A program made the position numbers and the translations under genes. Below are positions 1-6,150 of a DNA stretch of 11,873 nucleotides, piece by piece (position 1 is the first letter of the stretch; each line of letters starts with the position of its first letter). The notes below the pieces were generated by a model that had not been told where the DNA came from, did not search any database, and worked only from the letters and a program-made list of their open reading frames with translations. Source of the stretch: an uncultured Parabacteroides sp. (GTDB lineage: Bacteria; Bacteroidota; Bacteroidia; Bacteroidales; Tannerellaceae); contig URGO01000100.1 of the NCBI GenBank assembly GCA_900547435.1, forward strand, positions 1 through 11,873, in the 5' to 3' direction.

Positions 1-816
1 CACATACATATCCATTTGCCCTACATCCTGATGTGTAATGGGAGTAGTTTTCAAATCAACAAGCACAAAACATTTCAATAGATAATTATAGAACACAAGG
101 CCTATGAAATAATCGCGCTTCTCTGTCCTTACCAACTTTTGCCGTGCCACAAAAGAAAAACCTTTACCCAATTCAAGCAAAAATCGTTGTAAATTCCCGA
201 TAATAGCAGATTCTAAATCAGTTTCTGTAAAATCACTATTGGGGGAAAGCCCGATAAACTCAGCCACAGTAGGATTCTTGATAAACTCCAAATTATCTTC
301 TTGATAGGAACGGGTAAGCGTTTTCATTTCTTTTTCTACAACATCTTTATGTTGAGAAAGCAGCAAACGATGATAGTATTGGGAACCAATATTTCTATCT
401 AATGTACGATAACTCCACATTTGTTCAGCAGCTTCTTTTAAATACCAAACGCGAGCTTTAGCATCAGAAACTTGCATTAATCGTTTATAATGAGACCAAG
501 ACAATATTCGCCACGGTGTAGCGAATATTTCAGGAAAAGTCAAATAGAATTGCCTATAATAATATAAAGACCCTACCGAAAATCCCTTTCCAAACTCTTC
601 GGTCAATACTTTCGAGAGAGATTTCAACAATTGCTTGCCATAATCGGCACGCACTTGCCCTTGTTGTTCCTCCTCAACTATTCGCTTGCCCAGTTTCCAA
701 TACGCTTCTACCATAGCCGAATTGATAGCAGAATAGGCCTGTTTCCGGGCTTGTTGCACAATTTGTTTTATTTCATCAATGAATTGTGCTTGTAATTTAT
801 TATATTCCATATTCAT
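1..816 (-). CDS. DUF1016/YhcG-family PD-(D/E)XK nuclease-like protein, C-terminus cut by window edge
   Basis: The frame is open for 272 codons from an ATG at 816 to the window edge, so the C-terminus is missing; relatives are usually about 340-380 residues. Residues 1 to about 160 look like the DUF1016 N-terminal helical domain (conserved YWxLGKRI near 36-43, DYGKQLL near 58-64, PWRILSWSHY near 119-128). Residues from about 190 match the PD-(D/E)XK nuclease domain (FVARQKLV, LVFYN, DLK at 254-256, GQMDMYV at 266-272). In relatives the strand before LVFYN usually reads IDL, and the Asp is thought to be a metal ligand. Here it reads IGL (Gly239), so activity is doubtful unless Asp235 substitutes. 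Family members are found with restriction-modification loci and mobile DNA, and some are linked to Holliday-junction or recombination functions; the exact role is unsettled. A second ATG at 810 is an equally possible start. The gene is visibly more AT-rich than its neighbours, suggesting transfer. The family call is firm. Confidence 0.85.
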   Translation of the reverse strand, partial: MNMEYNKLQAQFIDEIKQIVQQARKQAYSAINSAMVEAYWKLGKRIVEEEQQGQVRADYGKQLLKSLSKVLTEEFGKGFSVGSLYYYRQFYLTFPEIFATPWRILSWSHYKRLMQVSDAKARVWYLKEAAEQMWSYRTLDRNIGSQYYHRLLLSQHKDVVEKEMKTLTRSYQEDNLEFIKNPTVAEFIGLSPNSDFTETDLESAIIGNLQRFLLELGKGFSFVARQKLVRTEKRDYFIGLVFYNYLLKCFVLVDLKTTPITHQDVGQMDMYV

Positions 817-866
817 TTTTCATTAATTGATAAAAATAACGCCATCAAAAACTCTGAAGGAAAAGT

Positions 867-1802
867 CTATTTTTCCCCTCCATATCTCCTCCCTTGCCAA
901 GTATTCCTTTCCGCAAAACGTTTCAGCACCTTAGCTGTAAACTCATAATTTTTCAAGCCCCAATCCGGTGCGATGAGCAATTCTTTGGGCGATTGGGAGA
1001 CGAAGCGTTCCACAACGATGTCCGGATTCAGGCGTTCCACGAAATCGATGACCAGGTCTATATATTCATCCACCGAATAGAGATGGAAATCCGCCGGAGA
1101 TTCTTCAAACTCCTTGGCCATCCGTGTATTGCGGATTAGTTGCAATTGATGCAACTTCAAGGTGGTAAGCGGAAGCTTCGAGATACGCCCGGCATGGCTC
1201 AGTATCTCCTCCCGGCTCTCACCGGGCAACCCCAAGATGAGATGCGCACCGGTATAAATCCCCCGTGAAGCCGTCCGGCTGATAGCCTCTTCCGCTTCCG
1301 CATAAGTATGCCCCCGGTTAATACGCTGGAGTGTCTTATCCAAGGTACTTTCCACCCCATATTCAACCAGGACGAAGCTGTGTTTCGACAAATCTGAAAA
1401 ATAATCCAACAAATCGCCCGGCATACAATCGGGCCGCGTCCCCACAATCAATCCGCAAACACCGGGGAAACGCAACGCTTCTTCATACTTGGTTATAAGC
1501 CGTTCGGTAGCATCATACGTATTGGTATAAGCCTGGAAATAGGCCAGATAACGCATTTCCGGATATTTACGGGCAAAGAATGCGACACCCTCCTCCAATT
1601 GTCGAGTAATACTCTTCTCGGTATGGCAATACTCCGGACTAAAGGTCTGATTATTGCAATAAGTACATCCGCCAAAACCCTTCGTCCCGTCCCGATTAGG
1701 ACAGGTAAATCCAGCATTCAACGAAATTTTCTGGACTTTCCCCGGGAAAACATCCTTGAGAAAATCACTGAACTCATTATATGGTTTATTTTCTTTCATC
1801 AT
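867..1802 (-). CDS. TIGR01212-family (YhcC-type) radical SAM protein
   Basis: A 311-residue protein, full length for the YhcC/TIGR01212 family. The radical SAM cluster motif is Cys34, Cys46 and Cys49, within TCPNRDG...GGCTYCNN; this long spacing between the first and second Cys is the hallmark of the family and of Elp3-like enzymes, unlike the usual CxxxCxxC. Further family blocks are YFQAYTNTY (about 88-96), GTRPDC (about 121-126), EYGVES (about 147-152), NRGH (about 162-165) and GAHLILGLPGE (about 185-195). The [4Fe-4S] cluster should cleave S-adenosylmethionine to a radical; the physiological substrate of YhcC proteins is not established. The protein is cytosolic, with no signal peptide. 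Two Met codons in a row open the frame (1800-1802 and 1797-1799), so either may be the start. The gene ends in TAG and lies 50 bp upstream of the DUF1016 gene in the same direction; it has its own likely promoter in the divergent region. Confidence 0.92.
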   Translation of the reverse strand: MMKENKPYNEFSDFLKDVFPGKVQKISLNAGFTCPNRDGTKGFGGCTYCNNQTFSPEYCHTEKSITRQLEEGVAFFARKYPEMRYLAYFQAYTNTYDATERLITKYEEALRFPGVCGLIVGTRPDCMPGDLLDYFSDLSKHSFVLVEYGVESTLDKTLQRINRGHTYAEAEEAISRTASRGIYTGAHLILGLPGESREEILSHAGRISKLPLTTLKLHQLQLIRNTRMAKEFEESPADFHLYSVDEYIDLVIDFVERLNPDIVVERFVSQSPKELLIAPDWGLKNYEFTAKVLKRFAERNTWQGRRYGGEK

Positions 1803-1831
1803 CTCATGTTAAATTCTGCATATTTGCTATG

Positions 1832-1839
1832 CAAAGATA
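1832..1839 (-). promoter_or_regulatory. Putative -7 box of the radical SAM gene
   Basis: On the minus strand this reads TATCTTTG, a match to the Bacteroidetes -7 consensus TAnnTTTG, about 30 bp upstream of the start codon. No good TTTG -33 box lies at the usual spacing, so the call is moderate. The box overlaps a short dyad, TTTGC-TAT-GCAAA, at 1823-1835, which could be an operator. Confidence 0.45.
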
Positions 1840-1882
1840 AAAAAAACAAAGCGGACTCGGCTGATATGTAAAAATATAGTTG

Positions 1883-1890
1883 TAAGTTTG
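1883..1890 (+). promoter_or_regulatory. Putative -7 box of the TIM-barrel gene
   Basis: TAAGTTTG matches TAnnTTTG and would give a leader of about 60 nt before the ATG at 1957. A proper -33 TTTG is not visible at 19-21 bp upstream. With the opposing box at 1832-1839 it would make this a compact divergent control region. Confidence 0.45.
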
Positions 1891-1898
1891 TACATTTT

Positions 1899-1947
1899 CA
1901 ATTTATAAGTTTATAAACCAACAAACTCAAAAACTAACAAACTAAAT
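1899..1947 (+). repeat. Low-complexity AT-rich leader with repeated AACAAACT-like units
   Basis: The presumed leader of the TIM-barrel gene holds a run of near-copies of an 8-base unit (AACAAACT, CAAAAACT, AACAAACT), preceded by TATAAGTTTATAAAC, which is itself a near dyad. It recalls the AT-core repeats at 2873-2946 and 3686-3771 in style, but the units differ in sequence. No function can be assigned. Confidence 0.35.
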
Positions 1948-1956
1948 TTCAGTGCT

Positions 1957-2874
1957 ATGCAAAACAGACGAAATTTCCTGAAACAAGCCGGCCTGTTATT
2001 GGCCGGAGGTTTGGTCGCTCCGCAATTATTAATATCTTGTGGGGGAAAAACAAAAACCGATGCCGCACAAATAGCGGCTGAAACAACCCGTGCAGCCGCT
2101 AAAAACATAGGTCTGCAACTTTATTCCTTGAGAGACATGGTCAATAAGGAAGGAATACAAAAGGTATTGGAAACCGTATCGAAAATGGGATACAAGAACC
2201 TGGAAACGGCCAGCTATGACAAAGGGCTGATTTATGGACTGGCTCCTTCCGAATTCAAGAAACGGGTAGAAGACTTAGGCATGAAGTGCACCAGCGCCCA
2301 TTTAGGACAAGCCTATTCGAAAGAGAAAGCTTCGGAAGTAATGACTTGGTGGGACCAGGCTATCGAAGCGCATCGCCAAGTAGGTACCACGTTCATGATT
2401 CAACCCTGGATGCCGGTGGATGACAAGACCACGCTGGATGATATCAAGATGTATTGCGATTACTTCAGTCAGGTAGGTCAGAAAGCAAAAGCCGCTGGTA
2501 TCACCTTCGGGTATCATAATCACGATTTTGAGTTCCGCAAGATTGATAACCAATTGATTTATGACGTTATGCTCGATAATGTAGATAAAGATAACGTATG
2601 CTTCGAAATGGATGTTTATTGGGTTCAGCATGGAGGAGGAGACCCAGTCGCTTACCTGAAAAATCGCCCGGACCAGTTCAAAGCTATTCACATCAAAGAC
2701 GAAAAAGAAATCGGAGCCAGCGGAAAGATGAATTTCGAACCCATCTTCAACCAAATGTATGCCAACGGAATCCAGAATTGGTATGTAGAGGTAGAAGCAT
2801 ATACGAACAACGACCCTGTGGCCAGTGTCCAGCAAAGCTATGATTTCCTGAATAAAGCGGATTATGTGAAATAG
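1957..2874 (+). CDS. Exported sugar phosphate isomerase/epimerase-type TIM-barrel protein
   Basis: A 305-residue protein. The N-terminus carries a twin-arginine-like motif (RRNFLK at 4-9), a hydrophobic stretch at about 11-26 and a lipobox LISC ending at Cys28, so it is probably an exported lipoprotein using a Tat-type signal. The body is a xylose-isomerase-like TIM barrel of the AP-endonuclease family 2 type: IGLQLYSLRD (51-60), AHLGQAY (114-120), YHNHDFEF (186-193), EMDVYWV (217-223), IHIKDE (244-249) and YVEVEAY (276-282). The conserved Glu, His and Asp residues in these blocks are the usual divalent metal ligands. The natural substrate is unknown; relatives act on sugars or inositol-like polyols. 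The charge pattern after Cys28 (GGKTKT) is not the acidic surface-export signal of Bacteroidetes lipoproteins, so a periplasmic location is more likely. It is monocistronic, convergent with the HAD gene. Its TAG stop is directly followed by a second in-frame TAG and a repeat array. Confidence 0.9.
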   Translation: MQNRRNFLKQAGLLLAGGLVAPQLLISCGGKTKTDAAQIAAETTRAAAKNIGLQLYSLRDMVNKEGIQKVLETVSKMGYKNLETASYDKGLIYGLAPSEFKKRVEDLGMKCTSAHLGQAYSKEKASEVMTWWDQAIEAHRQVGTTFMIQPWMPVDDKTTLDDIKMYCDYFSQVGQKAKAAGITFGYHNHDFEFRKIDNQLIYDVMLDNVDKDNVCFEMDVYWVQHGGGDPVAYLKNRPDQFKAIHIKDEKEIGASGKMNFEPIFNQMYANGIQNWYVEVEAYTNNDPVASVQQSYDFLNKADYVK

Positions 2875-2946
2875 TAGTTAGCAGTTAGTAGTTAGCAGTT
2901 AGTAGTTGGAATTTCAATTTTCATTTTTTAGCTACTAACTACTAAA
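2873..2946. repeat. Heptamer array with AT core and inverted arm; possible bidirectional terminator
   Basis: Five consecutive 7-base units (AGTAGTT or AGCAGTT alternating) fill 2873-2907, starting inside the TAG stop of the TIM-barrel gene. An AT-rich core (about 2911-2930) follows, then a reverse-oriented arm, CTACTAACTACTA, at 2932-2944. TAGTAGTTAG of the left arm and CTAACTACTA of the right arm are exact complements. The element lies between two converging genes and could end transcription in both directions. The right arm encodes the final codons and stop of the HAD gene. Confidence 0.65.
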
Positions 2947-3672
2947 AGCTACCAGCGTCCCCCATTCCTCCGCCAATGCCGCCATAGAGGGAAATAGCAG
3001 ATTAGCTCCTTCCTGCAACAATACCTCATCGGGTAAAGGGCCGGTATTAACCGCGATTGTAAATATTCCGGCCTGCACTCCGGCTCTTACACCCAAAGGG
3101 GCATTCTCTACCACAAAAGCCTCATGAGCCTGCACTCCGGCTTTCTGCAACCCCATCAGATAGGGCTCCGGATTGGGTTTACCATATTTCACATCAAATG
3201 CCGTTACCATTTTCTCCGGAGTAAAACGACCCGGATAGGTATGGTTCAGCTTATCAATCAAACTCTTTTGTCCGGAACCGGTAACCACCAGGCATTGCAA
3301 TCCCGCCTCGGAAACTTTCCTCAAGACATCTGCCGCACCGGGCATTGCCTCCCCATCGTTATATTGATTAAATAAAGCAGCTTTCTCTTCGTAAAGATGT
3401 ACTTTCTCTTCTTCGGTCGCTTCCCTACCGAATGTGCGTTGGATAAGCACATTGATGATGCTGGCTCCGGTCCTGCCTTCATGCAGGTAGAAGTCCTCTT
3501 CGGATGCAATAATATGATACCGGCTCGCCACCTCTTTCCAGGCACGGGCATGAAAGCGCATGGAGTCATAAAGTACTCCATCCATATCAAACAATACGGC
3601 TTTCGGATTTAACTTTGCTCCGGCCTTTTCTTCATATTTACGGATTGCCTCTCGGATTGATTCTTTGTTCAT
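2935..3672 (-). CDS. HAD-superfamily hydrolase, beta-phosphoglucomutase/phosphatase type
   Basis: A 245-residue cytosolic HAD subfamily IA protein. Motif I is FDMDGVLYDS, with Asp29 as nucleophile and Asp31 as acid/base. Motif II is VVTGSG at 129-134, motif III is the Lys165 of YGKPNP, and motif IV is VVENAPLGVRAG at 187-198. Motif IV has Glu-Asn where many relatives have Glu-Asp. Residues of about 36-110 form the helical cap that sets substrate choice. Likely substrates are phosphorylated sugars, by family membership and by the adjacent pgi gene; the sequence does not decide between a mutase and a phosphatase. An N-terminal extension of about 20 residues (NKESIREAIRKYEEKAGAKL) precedes the core. 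It lies 106 bp downstream of pgi, with a repeat in the gap, so co-transcription is possible but not certain. Its last codons (VAFSS, then TAG) lie in a repeat arm, so the natural 3' end may have been reshaped. Confidence 0.9.
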   Translation of the reverse strand: MNKESIREAIRKYEEKAGAKLNPKAVLFDMDGVLYDSMRFHARAWKEVASRYHIIASEEDFYLHEGRTGASIINVLIQRTFGREATEEEKVHLYEEKAALFNQYNDGEAMPGAADVLRKVSEAGLQCLVVTGSGQKSLIDKLNHTYPGRFTPEKMVTAFDVKYGKPNPEPYLMGLQKAGVQAHEAFVVENAPLGVRAGVQAGIFTIAVNTGPLPDEVLLQEGANLLFPSMAALAEEWGTLVAFSS

Positions 3673-3685
3673 ATTTTATTTTAAA

Positions 3686-3771
3686 GTAGTTGGTAGTTAG
3701 TAGTTGGTAGTTAGAATTTGAATTTTCAATTTTCAATTTTTCCTCCTAACTACAAACTACCAACTAACTAC
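3686..3771. repeat. Second copy of the heptamer/AT-core inverted repeat
   Basis: Four 7-base units (GTAGTTG/GTAGTTA alternating) fill 3686-3713. An AT core rich in AATTTTCAATTTT follows, then the reversed arm CTAACTACAAACTACCAACT and onward (3746-3771). GTAGTTAG at 3707-3714 and CTAACTAC at 3746-3753 pair exactly; longer pairing is imperfect. Architecture and core are the same as in the element at 2873-2946, so the HAD gene has one copy on each side. It fills most of the gap between pgi and the HAD gene and may terminate, attenuate or separate their transcription. Confidence 0.65.
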
Positions 3772-3778
3772 ATTTCCC

Positions 3779-5125
3779 TTACAATCTACTCTTAATTGCT
3801 TCGCTTTCCTTTTCGTATCCCGGTTTGTTCAGCAAAGCAAACATATTCTTCTTGTAGGCTTCCACGCCCGGCTGGTTAAACGGATTCACACCTAACATAT
3901 ATCCGCTGATTCCGCAAGCCTTTTCAAAGAAATAGAACAACTGACCGATATGATACGGAGTAACGGCCGGCATGGTAATCTTCAGGTTCGGAACACCACC
4001 ATCCACATGAGCCAATTGAGTACCCAATTCGGCCATCTTATTCACTTCATCCACGTGCTTTCCAGCCAAGAAGTTCAGACCATCCAGGTTTGCCTCATCC
4101 GTCGGAACCGTCACGTTATGATTCGGGTTAGCTACCGAGATAACCGTCTCAAAGATAGTACGCTCGCCTTCCTGAATCCATTGACCCATCGAATGCAGGT
4201 CTGTAGTCAGGTCAACCGCAGCCGGGAAAATTCCCTTATGTTCCTTACCCTCACTTTCTCCATAAAGTTGCTTCCACCATTCAGCAATATAATGCAACTT
4301 CGGATGGAAATTACACAAGATTTCAATCTTCTTTCCACTCTTATAGAGTTCATTACGTACAGCCGCATAGATAGCAGAGATATTCTCGGCAAACGGAACA
4401 CTTTCATCCGTAGCCTTTTCCATAGAAACCGCACCGGCCACCAACTCACGGATGTTCACACCCGCTACGGCTATTGGCAACAAACCTACCGGGGTCAAAA
4501 CCGAGAATCGGCCACCCACATTATCCGGAATAATGAAAGTCTTATAGCCTTCCTGGTCAGCCAACGTACGCAATGCGCCCTTCTTGGCATCAGTAATAGC
4601 TACGATACGATGCTTAGCCTCCTCTTTACCTACAGCCTCTTCCAGTTGCTTCTTCAAGATACGGAATGCCAATGCCGGTTCTGTAGTCGTACCCGACTTG
4701 GAAATATTAATGATACCGAATTGTTTTCCCTTCAGGACCTCACTCAGTTCATATAAATAATCTTCGCCGATGTTATGGCCAGCATAAAGCAAAATCGGAT
4801 TCTTCCGGTCAGTCGTGTGCAACCAGTCAAAACTATTGTTCATAGCCTCTACCACCGCACGTGTACCCAGATAACTACCTCCGATACCAATAGCCACTAC
4901 AACCTCACATTTGGAGCGCAGCACCACAGCCGTATCTTCAATGTCCTTCAATTCCGCATCGGTAATAGAAGAGGGCAAATGCAACCAACCCAAAAAGTCA
5001 TTACCCGCTCCATTGCCTTTATGCAATGTAGCCATACACTCATTGGCTTTTGCTTCTTGCGCATATACCTGTTCTTTCGAAACAAAGCCAAATGCTTTCT
5101 CAATGTTTAAACTAATGTTTTCCAT
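3779..5125 (-). CDS. pgi: Glucose-6-phosphate isomerase
   Basis: Pgi interconverts glucose 6-phosphate and fructose 6-phosphate in the cytosol, at the entry to glycolysis and gluconeogenesis. The 448-residue length fits the short bacterial form. Visible features are the phosphosugar-binding SIS region with SKSGTTTEP at 142-150, the family signature DNVGGRFSVLTPVGLLP at 201-217, GESEGK at 289-294 with the catalytic Glu290, TDLHSMGQ at 308-315 with His311, and the C-terminal signature GVNPFNQPGVEAYK at 412-425 with the active-site Lys425. All catalytic positions are present. The start ATG lies 15 bp after the gpsA stop, and the pair plus lysS looks like one operon. The gene ends in TAA. Confidence 0.97.
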   Translation of the reverse strand: MENISLNIEKAFGFVSKEQVYAQEAKANECMATLHKGNGAGNDFLGWLHLPSSITDAELKDIEDTAVVLRSKCEVVVAIGIGGSYLGTRAVVEAMNNSFDWLHTTDRKNPILLYAGHNIGEDYLYELSEVLKGKQFGIINISKSGTTTEPALAFRILKKQLEEAVGKEEAKHRIVAITDAKKGALRTLADQEGYKTFIIPDNVGGRFSVLTPVGLLPIAVAGVNIRELVAGAVSMEKATDESVPFAENISAIYAAVRNELYKSGKKIEILCNFHPKLHYIAEWWKQLYGESEGKEHKGIFPAAVDLTTDLHSMGQWIQEGERTIFETVISVANPNHNVTVPTDEANLDGLNFLAGKHVDEVNKMAELGTQLAHVDGGVPNLKITMPAVTPYHIGQLFYFFEKACGISGYMLGVNPFNQPGVEAYKKNMFALLNKPGYEKESEAIKSRL

Positions 5126-5140
5126 AAAGCGAATATCGGT

Positions 5141-6136
5141 TTATTTAAATAATTTCGTCAACTTCCGAATTTCCGTTACCGGCGATTTACGCTCATACAA
5201 AATAGCGTACAACGTATTCAATATCGGCATATCGACTTTATATTTCTCGTTAATTTCATAAATACATTTCGTTCCATAATAACCTTCAGCTATCATTTCC
5301 ATCTCCAACTGGGCGGTCTTCACGGAATATCCTTTCCCGATCATCGTCCCGAAAGTACGATTCCTACTGAACCGGGAGTAAGCCGTTACCAACAAGTCAC
5401 CCAAATAGACGGAATCTGTAATGTCACGGTCCAGCCCATGAACGGCATAAAGGAAATTGCGCATCTCCTCAATCGCATTACAGATAAACACCGCCAAGAA
5501 GTTATCCCCATACTTCATGCCATGACAAATGCCCGCTACAATTGCATATACATTCTTCAGCACCGATGCATATTCAATACCTATTACATCCTGACAACAA
5601 TAATTCTTCAGGTAATGATTCTGGAATACCGGAGATATTTGCTTTACTTTCTCCATATCCGGACAAGCCAACGTAATATAAGAGAGGCGTTCCAAAGCTA
5701 TCTCTTCCGCATGGCAAGGGCCTCCGATAACGGCTATGTTCTGGATAGGCACATCATAATATTCCGCGAAATAATCAGCGACCAGCATATTCTCATCCGG
5801 GACAATCCCCTTGATGGCCGAAATGATGAACTTGTCGCGCATGGAGGTCTTCACCTTATTTAAATGTTGCTTGAGGAAAGGAGAAGGCGTAGCAAAGATA
5901 AGGGTATCCGATTCCTCTATCGTCTTATTGATATCCGAATAAAAGTGAATACGCTCTATATCAAATTCCACCGCCGACAAATAGCTCGGATTATGGCCAC
6001 TTTGCAGGAAGTCCTGAATCTGGTCATCCCTGCGCATATACCAATTAATCTTATCTTGTGTCGAAAGTACAATTTTGGCCAAGGCGGTAGCCCAACTACC
6101 GCCACCCATTATTGCAATTTTTCCAGGCAAATTCAT
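5141..6136 (-). CDS. gpsA: NAD(P)-dependent glycerol-3-phosphate dehydrogenase
   Basis: GpsA reduces dihydroxyacetone phosphate to sn-glycerol 3-phosphate, the backbone for phospholipids. From the ATG at 6136 the protein has 331 residues. The Rossmann motif MGGGSWATAL is at 10-19, the SAIKGI segment with Lys109 at 106-111, IGGPCHAEE at 137-145, the catalytic Lys194 in SVLKNVYAI, YLGDLLVT with Asp247 at 244-251, and SRNRTFG near 257-263. The frame stays open upstream to an ATG at 6175, but that would overlap the end of lysS by 25 bp and add 13 residues unlike other GpsA proteins. The 6136 start has an AGAGAAAG stretch just upstream and leaves 14 bp after the lysS stop. It probably shares the lysS transcript and couples lipid precursor supply to the pgi-containing operon. 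Confidence 0.95.
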   Translation of the reverse strand: MNLPGKIAIMGGGSWATALAKIVLSTQDKINWYMRRDDQIQDFLQSGHNPSYLSAVEFDIERIHFYSDINKTIEESDTLIFATPSPFLKQHLNKVKTSMRDKFIISAIKGIVPDENMLVADYFAEYYDVPIQNIAVIGGPCHAEEIALERLSYITLACPDMEKVKQISPVFQNHYLKNYCCQDVIGIEYASVLKNVYAIVAGICHGMKYGDNFLAVFICNAIEEMRNFLYAVHGLDRDITDSVYLGDLLVTAYSRFSRNRTFGTMIGKGYSVKTAQLEMEMIAEGYYGTKCIYEINEKYKVDMPILNTLYAILYERKSPVTEIRKLTKLFK

Positions 6137-6150
6137 GTCTTTCTCTGGTT

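Noticed and set aside
2302..2835. Minus-strand open frame of 177 codons opposite the TIM-barrel gene
   Set aside because: The plus-strand protein has a signal, a lipobox and conserved barrel motifs; the other frame has none.
2873..3771. Insertion sequence or transposon flanking the HAD gene
   Set aside because: The flanking repeats are not transposon ends, no transposase frame is present, and no target-site duplication could be recognised.
3950..4756. Long plus-strand open frame of 268 codons opposite pgi
   Set aside because: It mirrors the pgi coding sequence, has no recognisable domain and a composition typical of an antisense frame; pgi has all catalytic motifs.
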